Counted from the stretch's first letter, positions 1 to 9,001 are shown. The stretch is DNA of 64,000 nucleotides from AP-15 sp963738185 (GCA_963738185.1 CAVTVA010000003.1:2356001-2420000); one strand, 5' to 3'. A program made the numbers and translations. The notes: generated by a model from the letters alone, not told the origin.

Positions 1-112
1 CCGCGACCAGAAGAGCGAGCACCCCTACGGCGAGCCCGCCCGTGAGCGCCCGCCAGAACGAAGCCTGGTCCCACAACGCCGTGAGCGCCGGCCAGGCGCG
101 AGCCTTGCTCAA
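1..112 (-). CDS. Possible membrane protein, partial, runs off the left edge
   Basis: Read leftwards, an open frame begins with TTG at 112 and stays open to the window edge. The TTG overlaps the TGA of the DUF1640-like gene (TTGA), the arrangement of translationally coupled genes. The visible 37 residues contain aromatic residues (FWRAL) followed by a hydrophobic run (GLAVGVLALLVA) that looks like the start of a membrane helix. I do not recognise the family. A Trp-rich stretch before a single helix also occurs in anti-sigma factors, but that is only an association. With so little sequence and a TTG start the call is tentative. Confidence 0.3.
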   Translation of the reverse strand, partial: MSKARAWPALTALWDQASFWRALTGGLAVGVLALLVA

Positions 113-357
113 GGATGCGCCGCCGGGAAAAAGCGAAGCGCTGCGATAATGATGCCGACGGCCACGATCAGCATGCTACCGAACTTGATGGTCATCCGCT
201 GCTCAAGCTCGCGCAAATCGGCCTTGGTCGCGAGCTCGGCGCCGCCGACCGCCTCGGCGAGAGCCTCCGACGCCTCCTCGGCATGCTCGGGCGTGATTCC
301 GGCCTTCTCGCGCAGCCGACGGGCGAGCTTCAGCGTATCGAATGCGACACCGGTCAT
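109..357 (-). CDS. Small coiled-coil membrane-anchored protein (DUF1640/CCDC90-like)
   Basis: 82 residues from an ATG. The order is a short N-terminal part (AFDTLKLARRL), a helical stretch rich in Ala and Glu (about 20-55) with the motif ATKADLRELEQRM typical of DUF1640 coiled coils, and a C-terminal membrane helix (about 58-76). Such proteins are common in alphaproteobacteria and resemble the mitochondrial CCDC90/MCUR1 family. No enzymatic role is known for the bacterial members. It lies 82 bp downstream of the CNNM gene on the same strand, so it could be co-transcribed with it. Family assignment is from pattern only; the molecular function is unknown. Confidence 0.6.
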   Translation of the reverse strand: MTGVAFDTLKLARRLREKAGITPEHAEEASEALAEAVGGAELATKADLRELEQRMTIKFGSMLIVAVGIIIAALRFFPAAHP

Positions 358-439
358 AGCGGTTGCCGCGCCCTGCGCCCCTTCAATCCAAGCCGCGCGC
401 TCATGCTGTGAAATATAGCCCCGCCGAGGCCGGCTGGCA

Positions 440-1732
440 TCACCGCCGCCCCTTGACGGCGGCCGGCGAGACCAGCACCCGGTGGACCCGGCGGCCGTCC
501 ATCTCGACCACCTCGAACTGGTAGCCGTTGGCGGTGATGCGGTCGGCGACCATCGGCACCCGGTTGAAGCGGGCCATCAGATAGCCGCCGAGGGTGTGGA
601 AATCGGCATCCTCGCCCGACAGATGCGAGAGCCCGAGCACTTGTTTCAGCTCGTCGAGCCCAAGCATGCCGTCGATTAGAAAGGTGCCGTCGTCGCGGCG
701 CACGACCTGCCGGTCGGCATCGATGTCGCCGACCAACGCTTCGAGCATGTCATTGAGGGCGACGAGCCCTTCGAGATCGCCGTATTCATCGACGACCAGC
801 GCCATCGGCTCGCCCGAGCTCTTGAACACTTCGAGAGCGCGCAGCACGGTGACCGTGTTCGGCAGGTAAAGCGGCGCGCGCATCGCGGCGCGCACGTCAA
901 AGGGCTGGCCCACCAAGCAGGCGGCGAGCAGATCCTTGGCCCGGACGATGCCGACCACCTGCTGCGAGCCGCCCTGCACCACCGGAAAGCGGGAATGAGC
1001 GCTGCCGCGCAGCTTGGCCCGGTTCTCCGCCTCCGGATCGTCGAGATCGAGCCACTCGATCTGGGTGCGCGGGGTCATCACCGCGCTGATCCGGCGGTCA
1101 CCGAGCCGCAGCGCCATCTCGACAATCTCGGTCTCGGCCTGCGGAATATGCCCGGTCGCCGCACCCTCGCGCAGCATGAAGCTGATCTCTTCATCGGTCA
1201 CCGGCGCGGTCGCTTCGCGGCGCAACGGCAAGAGCTGCAGCACCAGGTCGGTCGAGGTGCTTAAAAACCATTCGATCGGCGCGCCAAACCGGGCCAGCGC
1301 CCGCATCAGCCGCGCCAAAGCCGCGGCGATGCGCTCGGGGTGGGCCAGTGCTACCCGCTTTGGCACCAGCTCGCCGATGATCAGCGACAGATAGGCGATC
1401 GCCAGAACCACGATCGCCATGCTGATCGCGTGCGCGTAGCGCCCGATCAGGCCGGACTGGCTCGCCAGCACCGATTGCAGGCGTTCGCCCAGGGTGGCCT
1501 GGCCGAAGGTGCCAGACAGCACCGCGATCACGGTGATGCCGATCTGCACCGTGGACAACAGCCGCGACGGGTCGGATTTGAGCTCGAGCGCCGCCGGAGC
1601 GCCGAGATTGCCGGCGTCGGCGAGCGTCTTCAGCCGTGCCGTCCTGGACGAGACCAGCGCAATCTCGGCCATCGCGAAAAAGCCGTTGAGCAGGATCAGC
1701 AGAAGGACGACCGTGATCGGCACAATCAGCAT
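440..1732 (-). CDS. CNNM/CorC-type transporter-associated protein (HlyC/CorC family)
   Basis: About 430 residues with the standard order of the family: an N-terminal DUF21/CNNM membrane domain (about 1-180, with the GFFAMAEIALVSSR signature of the first helix), a pair of CBS domains (about 195-335, including RISAVMTPRTQIEWL and VVDEYGDLEGLVALND) and a C-terminal CorC_HlyC domain (about 345-420). Members are inner-membrane proteins implicated in magnesium or cobalt efflux or resistance; the old name hemolysin is not supported functionally. A GTG two codons upstream (1738) is also possible, but the ATG at 1732 is better spaced from the GGGG tract. It is probably the first gene of a leftward unit with the DUF1640-like gene. 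Confidence 0.88.
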   Translation of the reverse strand: MLIVPITVVLLLILLNGFFAMAEIALVSSRTARLKTLADAGNLGAPAALELKSDPSRLLSTVQIGITVIAVLSGTFGQATLGERLQSVLASQSGLIGRYAHAISMAIVVLAIAYLSLIIGELVPKRVALAHPERIAAALARLMRALARFGAPIEWFLSTSTDLVLQLLPLRREATAPVTDEEISFMLREGAATGHIPQAETEIVEMALRLGDRRISAVMTPRTQIEWLDLDDPEAENRAKLRGSAHSRFPVVQGGSQQVVGIVRAKDLLAACLVGQPFDVRAAMRAPLYLPNTVTVLRALEVFKSSGEPMALVVDEYGDLEGLVALNDMLEALVGDIDADRQVVRRDDGTFLIDGMLGLDELKQVLGLSHLSGEDADFHTLGGYLMARFNRVPMVADRITANGYQFEVVEMDGRRVHRVLVSPAAVKGRR

Positions 1733-1743
1733 CGCCACTGCCC

Positions 1744-1788
1744 CGTTCGATAGCGGCGCGTTCCATCGCGGCCCGTTCGATGGCGGCG
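1744..1788. repeat. Three tandem 15-bp units just upstream of the CNNM gene start
   Basis: Three adjacent imperfect copies (1744-1758, 1759-1773, 1774-1788) of a unit close to CGTTCGATAGCGGCG lie directly before the CNNM start. They fall in the leader of that mRNA. In one minus-strand frame, which is not the CNNM frame, they would encode an AAIER-type repeat. No function can be assigned. Confidence 0.55.
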
Positions 1789-1933
1789 CGCGTCCCGGGC
1801 GCCGGCAGCAGGAGATGAGATCGCCCGCACTGTGGGCCGCCGCTGACGGGCGCAGCCTGCGGCCGGAACAGCGGCTTGCAAGACGCGCCTTGGGCCGGTA
1901 GATCGACCCGGCTCGCCGGCATGCTCGCGAGTG

Positions 1934-2551
1934 TCAGCGCGAATAGAACTCGACGACGAGATTTGGCTCCATCGATACCGGGTAGGGCACGTCCGCCGGC
2001 TTGGGCGCGCGGATAAAGCGGCCTTTCATGCGATCGTGGTCGATCTCAATATAGTCGGGGACGTCGCGCTCGCCCGATCGCGAGGCTTCAAGCACCAGCG
2101 CCATAGCCTTGGCCTTGGCGCCGAGCTCGATCTCGTCGCCGTCGCGCACCGTGTAGGACGGGATGGTCACCCGCCGGCTGTTGACCCGGACATGCCCATG
2201 ATTGACGAGTTGGCGCGCGGCGAACGGGGTCGGCACCAGCTTCATGCGGTAGACGACGGCGTCGAGCCGGCGCTCCAGCAGCTCGACCAGATTGTCGCCG
2301 GTGTCGCCGCGGCGGCGCACCGCCTCTTCGTAGAGCCGTCGGAACTGACGCTCGCCGAGATTGGCGTAATAGCCCTTCAGCTTCTGCTTGGCGGCGAGCT
2401 GGGTCCCGAAATCGGACGGTTTTTTGCGCCGCTGGCCGTGCTGGCCCGGGCCGTATTCGCGGCGGTTGAGCGGGCTTTTTGGCCGCCCCCACAGATTAAC
2501 GCCGAGCCGGCGGTTGATCTTGTACTTGGGTTCCTCGCGCTTGCTGCTCAT
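1934..2551 (-). CDS. rpsD: 30S ribosomal protein S4
   Basis: 205 residues starting MSSKREEPKYK, the usual bacterial length. The N-terminal part carries the basic LGVNLWGRPKSP and YGPGQHGQ motifs of alphaproteobacterial S4. The S4 RNA-binding fold follows (about 95-160, ERRLDAVVYRMKL, then NHGHVRVNSRRV). S4 is a primary 16S rRNA binder that nucleates assembly of the 30S body. Here it is a single gene, not in the rpsM-rpsK-rpoA operon, as is usual in alphaproteobacteria. The open frame extends further upstream, but the family N-terminus and the conserved MSxR start place the start at 2551. Confidence 0.97.
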   Translation of the reverse strand: MSSKREEPKYKINRRLGVNLWGRPKSPLNRREYGPGQHGQRRKKPSDFGTQLAAKQKLKGYYANLGERQFRRLYEEAVRRRGDTGDNLVELLERRLDAVVYRMKLVPTPFAARQLVNHGHVRVNSRRVTIPSYTVRDGDEIELGAKAKAMALVLEASRSGERDVPDYIEIDHDRMKGRFIRAPKPADVPYPVSMEPNLVVEFYSR

Positions 2552-2753
2552 CCGATCTCGATCCGTTGTGCTTGTTGTTGTCCCGATAGTGCCATCCGCA
2601 ACCAATGCAGCGGGGCCGGGGCGCTTCGCCCGCATTCTCGGGAAGCAGCATCGACTATAGTGACGCTGCTGAGAGAATCCAACCGCGATCCGCGAGCGGG
2701 TTGGTGCGGGCCATCGCGAGCGGCGGGGTGAAGCCGGAAGAGGAGTGACGCCG

Positions 2754-3068
2754 ATGCTCGAATACAAAGGATATTTTGGCACGGTCGAGCCCGATGAGGG
2801 AGTCTTCCTCGGCCGCGTCGTTGGGCTTCGCGACGTAATCACCTTCGAAGGCGCGACCTTCGACGAAGTCGAGCAGGCTTTCCGCGACAGCATCGACGAC
2901 TATCTTGCCTTCTGCGCCGATCGCCGCGAGGCGCCGGACCGGCCGCATAGCGGCAAGATCCTGCTCCGGGTAAGCCCGGAGGCCCACCGCCGCGCGGCGC
3001 TGCGCGCCCAGGCCGAAGGCATCAGCCTCAATCAGTGGATCGCGCGCCGGATCGACACCGCGACCTGA
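2754..3068 (+). CDS. HicB-family antitoxin-like protein, orphan
   Basis: 104 residues. The N-terminal part (MLEYKGYFGTVEPDEGVFLGRV) is a HicB-like partial RNase H fold. The C-terminal part (GKILLRVSPEAHRRAALRAQAEGISLNQWI, in part) is a ribbon-helix-helix DNA-binding segment. HicB proteins usually neutralise the HicA mRNA interferase and repress their own operon. No HicA-sized gene (about 60 codons) is present between rpsD and this gene or downstream, so this is a solitary copy, a common state for this family. The ATG at 2754 sits 8 nt after a GAGGAG ribosome-binding site, which favours it over the GTG at 2745. Confidence 0.8.
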   Translation: MLEYKGYFGTVEPDEGVFLGRVVGLRDVITFEGATFDEVEQAFRDSIDDYLAFCADRREAPDRPHSGKILLRVSPEAHRRAALRAQAEGISLNQWIARRIDTAT

Positions 3069-3204
3069 GATCAGCTTGCTACAACGGGCCACACCTTCTG
3101 TTGTTCTTTGATGAGCGGCCGCCAATCATGCCATAACGCTCACTCTTGATAGGAAATCGCGCGTGCAACCACCGAATTCTAATTTGGTCCCTCCCTGAAT
3201 TTTT

Positions 3205-3266
3205 CCATCCCGGCGCAAGCCGGGACCCATGTCTGCCATAGGCACCGGCCGTCGCCGGTGTGACCG
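3205..3266. repeat. Palindromic intergenic repeat between hicB and typA
   Basis: A TCCCGGCGCAAGCCGGGA hairpin (about 3208-3225) is followed by a second hairpin, CACCGGC-CGTC-GCCGGTG (3243-3260), and ends with GTGACCG. The composition matches the dispersed elements at about 37131-37180 and 56708-56780. It lies between the ends of convergent genes, so it may also act as a transcriptional barrier, but no T-run follows. Confidence 0.6.
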
Positions 3267-3317
3267 AAATGGTGGGATCTGTCGGTAACGATCACACTTT
3301 TCCACCTTAGCGTTCGG

Positions 3318-5138
3318 CTAGGCGGCGGCGGCGCGGGCGGCGCGCTTGCGCGCGTTGGGGTCGAGCAGCCGCTTTCTGAGGCGCAGCGATTTCGGGGTGA
3401 CTTCGACCAATTCGTCGTCGCCGACATAGGCAATCGCCTGCTCGAGGCTCATCGCCACGGGCGGGGTCAGCCGCACCGCCTCGTCCTTGGACGTGGTGCG
3501 GATGTTGGTCAGCTGCTTGCCCTTGGCCGGGTTGACGTCGAGGTCGTTGCCGCGGGTGTGGGCGCCGACGATCATGCCCTCATAAATCTGCGCGCCCGGC
3601 TCGATGAACATCGGCCCGCGGTCTTCGAGGTTCCACAGCGCATAGGCGACGGCCACGCCGTTGGCGGTCGATACCAGAACGCCGTTGCGCCGGCCTTCGA
3701 TCGGGCCCTTATGCGGGGCGTAGCCATGAAACAGCCGGCTCATCACCCCGGTGCCGCGCGTGTCGGTCAGAAACTCGCCCTGATAGCCGATCAGCCCGCG
3801 CGTCGGCCCGAGAAAGGAGAGGCGCAGCTTGCCGCCGCCCGAGGGGCGCATTTGCTGCATCTCGGCCTTGCGACGGCTCATCTTGTCGACGACGATGCCG
3901 GCGAACTCCTCATCGACATCGACCACGACTTCCTCGACCGGCTCCAGCCTGCGGCCGGTCACCGGATCCGTCGTGAACAACACGCGCGGGCGCGAGATCG
4001 ACATCTCGTAGCCTTCGCGCCGCATCGTCTCGATCAACACCCCGAGCTGCAGTTCGCCGCGCCCGGCGACTTCGAACGCTTCCTTCTGCCCGCTTTGGGT
4101 GACCTCGATCGCGACATTGCCCTCGGCTTCGCGGGAGAGGCGCTCGCCGATCATGCGCGAGGTCACCTTTGAGCCCTCGCGCCCGGCGAGCGGGCTGTCG
4201 TTGACCGAAAAGGTCATCGCCAGGGTCGGCGGGTCGATCGGGTCGGCCGGCAGCGGCTCGCAGACTTCAGGCGCGCAGATCGTGTCGGCGACCGTGGTCA
4301 AGGTGAGCCCGGCGACGGCGATGATGTCGCCCGCTTGCGCCTCCTCGATCGGGCGGCGGTCGAGCCCGCGAAACGCCTGTAGCTTGGTCAGCCGCGCCTG
4401 CTCGATGACCCGCCCGTCGCGGGCCAAGGCCTTGACCGGCATGTTGAGCCGCGCCACCCCCGAATGAATGAGCCCGGTCAAGACGCGGCCGAGATAGGGG
4501 TCATAGTCGAGGGTCGTCGCCAGCATCGAGAAGGGTGCGTCCGGGTCGGCCTTAGGCGCCGGCACATGCGCCAGGATCAGCTCAAACAGCGGCGCGAGGT
4601 CGCGCCGCGGCGCCTCGGGGTCGGTCACCGCCCAGCCGTTGCGGCCCGAGGCGAACACGGTCGGGAAGTCGAGCTGCGGCTCGCTCGCGTCGAGTGCTGC
4701 GAACAGGTCGAAGATCTCGTTATGGACCGCGCCGGCGCGGGCGTCGGGGCGGTCGATCTTGTTGATCACGACGATCGGGCGCAGCCCCTGGCGCAGCGCC
4801 TTGCCGAGCACGAACTTGGTCTGCGGCATCGGCCCTTCGGCCGCGTCTACCAGGACGAGGACGCCATCAACCATGTTGAGGATGCGCTCGACCTCGCCGC
4901 CGAAATCGGCATGGCCCGGGGTATCCACGATGTTGATGCGCACGCCGCGCCACACCACCGAGGTGCATTTCGCCAGGATCGTGATGCCGCGCTCGCGTTC
5001 GAGCTCGTTCGAATCGAGCGCCCGCTCGGCCACCTGCTGATTGGCGCGAAAGGCGCCCGATTGGCGCAGCATAGCATCGACCAGGGTGGTCTTGCCGTGG
5101 TCGACATGGGCGATGATGGCGATGTTGCGGATATCCAT
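3318..5138 (-). CDS. typA: Ribosome-associated translational GTPase TypA/BipA
   Basis: 606 residues, normal for the family. The GTPase domain has G1 AHVDHGKTTL (Lys17), G3 DTPGHADF (about 72-79) and G4 NKIDR (126-130). Domains II, III and V and the BipA-specific C-terminal domain follow (for example MRPSGGGKLRLSFLGPTRGL). BipA binds the 70S ribosome in a GTP-dependent way and supports 50S assembly and stress or cold adaptation. The open frame continues 30 codons upstream, but MDIRNIAIIAHVDHGKTT is the family N-terminus, so the start is 5138. The gene ends with TAG, which shows that TAG is an ordinary stop in this genome. It is followed on the same strand, at 3317 and below, only by repeats. 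Confidence 0.96.
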   Translation of the reverse strand: MDIRNIAIIAHVDHGKTTLVDAMLRQSGAFRANQQVAERALDSNELERERGITILAKCTSVVWRGVRINIVDTPGHADFGGEVERILNMVDGVLVLVDAAEGPMPQTKFVLGKALRQGLRPIVVINKIDRPDARAGAVHNEIFDLFAALDASEPQLDFPTVFASGRNGWAVTDPEAPRRDLAPLFELILAHVPAPKADPDAPFSMLATTLDYDPYLGRVLTGLIHSGVARLNMPVKALARDGRVIEQARLTKLQAFRGLDRRPIEEAQAGDIIAVAGLTLTTVADTICAPEVCEPLPADPIDPPTLAMTFSVNDSPLAGREGSKVTSRMIGERLSREAEGNVAIEVTQSGQKEAFEVAGRGELQLGVLIETMRREGYEMSISRPRVLFTTDPVTGRRLEPVEEVVVDVDEEFAGIVVDKMSRRKAEMQQMRPSGGGKLRLSFLGPTRGLIGYQGEFLTDTRGTGVMSRLFHGYAPHKGPIEGRRNGVLVSTANGVAVAYALWNLEDRGPMFIEPGAQIYEGMIVGAHTRGNDLDVNPAKGKQLTNIRTTSKDEAVRLTPPVAMSLEQAIAYVGDDELVEVTPKSLRLRKRLLDPNARKRAARAAAA

Positions 5139-5231
5139 GACTTCCAACACACGGCCGCGCCCCGGAGGGCGCGGATTAGGGCAGCGGTTTGCCGTTTCTC
5201 GCTGCTTCTGCAGCAAATCTGCAGCCACAGC

Positions 5232-6239
5232 CTACAGCGGCAGTCGGACGCGCCCGGTTTCGGCGGCAAGCTCTGCCAGATTGCGCTCGGGGCGGGCGCC
5301 GACATGGCTGATGATTTCGGCGGCGCACAATCCGCCGAGCTCACCGCAGATGGGGAGCGGGTGGCCGTGGGTCAAGCCATAGAGAAAGCCGCTGGCATAA
5401 AGATCGCCAGCCCCAGTCGTATCGACGACGCGGGCGACCGGCGCCGCCGCGACCACATGCTCGGCGCCAGCGGCCAGGATCACGCTGCCGAGCGCGCTGC
5501 GGGTCAGCGCGGCGATTGCGACATGGCCGCGCACCGCCGCGGCGGCGGCGATGAAATCCGCGGTCTCGTAGAGCGAGCAGATCTCGACCTCGTTAGCGAA
5601 CAGGATATCGACATGGCCGTCCACCAGGTCGCGGAACGCCGCGCGGTGACGCTCGACGCAAAATGGGTCGGACAGCGACAGGGCCACCTTGCGTCCGGCG
5701 GCGTGGGCAATTTGGGCGGCCTTGCGGAACGCCTGCTGCGCCTGCGGCGGGTCGAACAGATAGCCTTCGAGATATGTGACCTGCGCCGCGGCGACGATGT
5801 CGGGGTCGATGTCATCCGGCCCGAGCCCGACGCAGGCGCCCAGATAAGTGTTGAGGGTGCGCTGCCCGTCCGCGGTGACCAGGATCAGGCAGCGTGCGGT
5901 GCCGGGGCCGCTGGTCGCGGCGGGCGTGTCGAAGCGCACCCCCTGCGCTGTCAGATCGTGGCGGTAGACCTCGCCCAACAGGTCGTCGCGCACCTTGCCG
6001 ATATAGGCGCCGCTGCCGCCGAGCGAAGCGAACCCGGCCATGGTATTGCCGGCCGACCCGCCGGACGCCTCGATGCCCGGCCCCATGATCCGGTAGAGCG
6101 CCTCGGCGCGCGCGGCGTCGATCAGCGCCATCGTCCCCTTGACCAGCCCCTCCCGCTCAAGAAACGCCTCGTCGGCTCGGGCGATCACATCGACAATCGC
6201 GTTGCCGATGCCGACGACATCGATTGGGGCTTCTGTCAT
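5232..6239 (-). CDS. Adenosine kinase-like PfkB-family sugar kinase
   Basis: 335 residues. The N-terminal VVGIGNAIVDVIA and SGGSAGNTMAGFASLG (about 58-74) are the substrate and lid region of ribokinase-fold kinases. The C-terminal DTTGAGDLYASGF contains the anion hole and the catalytic Asp (about residue 279). Alphaproteobacterial proteins of this length and pattern are annotated adenosine kinase and would phosphorylate adenosine to AMP in purine salvage. Substrate choice within PfkB kinases cannot be settled from sequence alone. It lies 93 bp upstream of typA on the same strand and could share a transcript with it. Confidence 0.88.
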   Translation of the reverse strand: MTEAPIDVVGIGNAIVDVIARADEAFLEREGLVKGTMALIDAARAEALYRIMGPGIEASGGSAGNTMAGFASLGGSGAYIGKVRDDLLGEVYRHDLTAQGVRFDTPAATSGPGTARCLILVTADGQRTLNTYLGACVGLGPDDIDPDIVAAAQVTYLEGYLFDPPQAQQAFRKAAQIAHAAGRKVALSLSDPFCVERHRAAFRDLVDGHVDILFANEVEICSLYETADFIAAAAAVRGHVAIAALTRSALGSVILAAGAEHVVAAAPVARVVDTTGAGDLYASGFLYGLTHGHPLPICGELGGLCAAEIISHVGARPERNLAELAAETGRVRLPL

Positions 6240-6370
6240 GCGGGAGAGCTACCTGGGCGAGAAAAGGGGCGGCGGACTATAGCCGCCTTTCCCGTTCCCA
6301 CAAGCGCCCCAGCAGCTTCCGCGTCGCTCGCACCCTCATTTGAGCGTGTGAAGAAATCGCCATGGAGTTG

Positions 6371-6507
6371 CCTTCCCCCACGAGGCGCAAGGCCGGGACC
6401 CACGCTTCCGCAACTCCGAGCTTTTCAAGCAGTTGCGATGCCTAACCCAACAACTACCGGTCCGTGCCGTGGACCAATGGGCCCGGCCTGCGCCGGGGTG
6501 ACGAATT
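6371..6507 (+). repeat. Dispersed ~130-bp intergenic repeat, copy 1
   Basis: This element starts with GCCGGGACCCACGC, contains the internal core CCGAGCTTTTCAAGCAGTTGC and ends with GCGCCGGGGTGACGAA. The reverse complement of 46832-46962 matches it over nearly the whole length at roughly three quarters of positions, including the core and both GCCGGG/CCCGGC ends. It occupies the gap between adenosine kinase and glgX. Confidence 0.7.
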
Positions 6508-6557
6508 GATGGGCTGAGAGAGAGATTTCTTAACACGCTCTTATGCCGGCAGGTTCG

Positions 6558-8699
6558 TCAGCGGCTGGTCGCGGCGGCTTCGGGGTCGAGGGCGAACAGC
6601 AGCAAGGAGCGGCCGGTGGCGCCGTAGGCTTCGCCGGTCGCGAAGTTGCCGAGCTCGGCCTCCTCAGCGAGGTTGGTGTCGATCAGGAGCGACCAGCGCG
6701 AGCCGCCGGCGGTCTCGGGCAGGGTGAACTCGACCAGGTCGTGATAGGCGTTCAGCACCATCAGCAAGGTCGCGTCCGCGCCGCGCCGGCGGATGCCGGT
6801 CGGCTGGGCGCGGCCGTCCATCAGCATGCCAAAGCATTCCATGCTCATATCGTCCCAATCCTCGGGCTTCATCTCGGCGCCAGAGGCGTTGACCCAGGTC
6901 ACGTCCTTGACGCCGAGCTCCTCGTTGTAGGCGCCGGTCAAAAACCGGGCGCGGCGCAGGATCGGGTATTTGTGGCGCAGCGCAGTCAACCGCTGCAAAA
7001 AGCGGATCAGCGACTTGCCCGGCGGGGCGATGTCCCAATTGACCCAGCTGATCTCATTGTCCTGGCAATAGGCGTTGTTGTTGCCGTTCTGGGTGCGGGC
7101 GAACTCGTCGCCGGCAAGCAGCATCGGCGTCCCTTGCGACAATAAGAGGGTGCCGAGGATGTTGCGCATCTGGCGGGTGCGCAGCGCGTTTATTTCCGGG
7201 TCCTCGCTCGGCCCCTCGGCGCCGCAGTTCCAGGAGCGGTTGTCCGAGCTGCCGTCGCGGTTGTCCTCGCCATTCGCCTCATTGTGCTTGTCGTTGTAGG
7301 AGACCAAGTCATTGAGCGTGAAGCCGTCATGGGCGGTGACAAAGTTGACGCAGGCCGAGGGCTTGCGGCCGCGGTGATTGAACAGATCGGCCGAGGCGCA
7401 GAGCCGCGGCGCAATCGCGCTCGCCGGCGCCTCGCCGCGCCAGAAATCGCGCGCGACATCGCGGAACTTGTCGTTCCACTCGGCCCAGCCCGGCGGGAAG
7501 CCGCCGACCTGATAGCCGCCCGGCCCGCAATCCCATGGCTCGGCGATCAGCTTGACGGTGCGCAATTCCGGGTCCTGGCAGCATGCCTTGAGAAACCCGC
7601 TCTGATGGTCGAAGCCATCGGGCTCGCGCGCCAGAATCGTGCCGAGATCGAAGCGGAAGCCGTCGACATGAGTTTCGCCCGCCCAATAGCGCAGGCTGTC
7701 GGCGACCATCTGGATCACCCGCATATGGCTGAGGTTGAGAGTGTTGCCGGTGCCGGTGTCGTTGATGTAGTAGCGCGGCTCGTCCGGCAGCAGCCGATAA
7801 TACGAGGCGTTGTCGATGCCCTTGAACGACAGGGTCGGGCCGCGCTCGTTGCCTTCGGCGGTGTGGTTGTAGACGACGTCGAGGATCACCTCGAGCCCGG
7901 CCTCGTGCAGGCGCGCCACCATCTCCTTAAATTCGCGCAAGGTCTGCTCGCGTTCGTGGGCATAGCGTGGGTCGGGCGCGAAAAAGCCGATTGAATTGTA
8001 GCCCCAGTAATTGGTCAGCCCTTTATCGAGCAGCTGGCTGTCGTTGATGAAGGTGTGGATCGGCAACAGCTCGACCGAGGTCACCCCCAACGCGCGGATG
8101 TGCTCGATGACCTCGCCCGATAAGCCTTTGTAGGTGCCGCGCCACTCCTGCGGCAATCCGGGATGGAGCTTCGTATAGCCGCGCAGGTGCAGCTCGTAGA
8201 GGATCGTGTGGTCCCACGGCACGGCGCGGCGGGCGGGCTCGCCCTGCCAGTCGAAATTGGGGTCGACGACGACGCATTTCGGCATAAACGGCGCGCTGTC
8301 GCGCTCGTCGAAGGTGGTGTCGTCGCCGGTTTCCATCTGATAGCCGAACACCGCCGGGTGCCATTCGAGATCGCCGAAATGGCCACGGGCATAGGGGTCG
8401 AGCAGCAGCTTGTTTGGGTTGAAGCGATGGCCGCTGTCGGGCTCGTAGGGGCCGTGCACGCGGTAGCCATAGATCGTCCCCGGACCGATTCCGGGCAGAT
8501 AGCCGTGCCAGATTTCGTCGGTGTATTCGGGCAATTCGATCCGCGCGATTTCGCGCGCGCCGCTGTCGTCGAACAAACACACTTCGACGCAGCTTGCGTG
8601 CGCCGAGAACAGCGCGAAATTGACTCCCTCGCCGTCCCAGGTAGCGCCGAGCGGGTGCGGGAGGCCTTCGCGGATTTGGGGTTTGGTCGAAGCGGCCAT
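6558..8699 (-). CDS. glgX: Glycogen debranching enzyme GlgX
   Basis: 713 residues from MAASTKPQIREGLPHPLGATWDGEG, which is the family N-terminus; the open frame upstream is not homologous. The order is CBM48 (about 15-110), a GH13 alpha-amylase barrel and a C-terminal beta domain. GH13 motifs are visible: VILDVVYNHTAEG, DGFRFDLGT with the nucleophile Asp, IAEPWDCG with the acid Glu and VTAHDGFT with the third acid. GlgX hydrolyses alpha-1,6 branches of phosphorylase-limited glycogen. No other glycogen genes are adjacent, so it is a stand-alone gene here. Confidence 0.95.
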   Translation of the reverse strand: MAASTKPQIREGLPHPLGATWDGEGVNFALFSAHASCVEVCLFDDSGAREIARIELPEYTDEIWHGYLPGIGPGTIYGYRVHGPYEPDSGHRFNPNKLLLDPYARGHFGDLEWHPAVFGYQMETGDDTTFDERDSAPFMPKCVVVDPNFDWQGEPARRAVPWDHTILYELHLRGYTKLHPGLPQEWRGTYKGLSGEVIEHIRALGVTSVELLPIHTFINDSQLLDKGLTNYWGYNSIGFFAPDPRYAHEREQTLREFKEMVARLHEAGLEVILDVVYNHTAEGNERGPTLSFKGIDNASYYRLLPDEPRYYINDTGTGNTLNLSHMRVIQMVADSLRYWAGETHVDGFRFDLGTILAREPDGFDHQSGFLKACCQDPELRTVKLIAEPWDCGPGGYQVGGFPPGWAEWNDKFRDVARDFWRGEAPASAIAPRLCASADLFNHRGRKPSACVNFVTAHDGFTLNDLVSYNDKHNEANGEDNRDGSSDNRSWNCGAEGPSEDPEINALRTRQMRNILGTLLLSQGTPMLLAGDEFARTQNGNNNAYCQDNEISWVNWDIAPPGKSLIRFLQRLTALRHKYPILRRARFLTGAYNEELGVKDVTWVNASGAEMKPEDWDDMSMECFGMLMDGRAQPTGIRRRGADATLLMVLNAYHDLVEFTLPETAGGSRWSLLIDTNLAEEAELGNFATGEAYGATGRSLLLFALDPEAAATSR

Positions 8700-9001
8700 G
8701 GCGATTCCTGTGCCTGCGTCTCTCGAAAACCGCAACACGCCTACGCAGCGCGGCCTTATGGCGGCCGCGATGCTGTTACGCGTTTTGTCGCGGGCGTCGG
8801 GCTCTCGCCGGCGACGTCGCACCGGCGGATGGAGAACGGGCGACATCGCGGAATAGTTCAGCAAGCCCACGGTGGGGAAACCGCCGCCGGGCCAGTTGGT
8901 GGGACAGGCTGATCGCCCCCAGCACAAGATCGTGGCTGCGCCGATCACGGACTATGCGTGCTATTTGATTCCGGACCGCAGCATCATTTCGGAAGCTTGA
9001 G
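8700..9001. other. Divergent intergenic region glgX / thioesterase gene
   Basis: About 300 bp separating divergent genes. It must hold both promoters. I see no conserved -35/-10 pair, RNA gene or repeat. GGAAG just before 9002 serves as a ribosome-binding site for the plus-strand gene. Confidence 0.5.

Noticed and set aside
2552..2753. Search for a hicA toxin gene before hicB
   Set aside because: No open frame of adequate length with HicA-like His-containing motif is present in the 200-bp gap.
4464..6509. 681-codon open frame on the plus strand opposite typA and adenosine kinase
   Set aside because: It is antisense to two firmly identified genes, has Arg/Ala/Gly/His-rich shadow composition and no recognisable domain.
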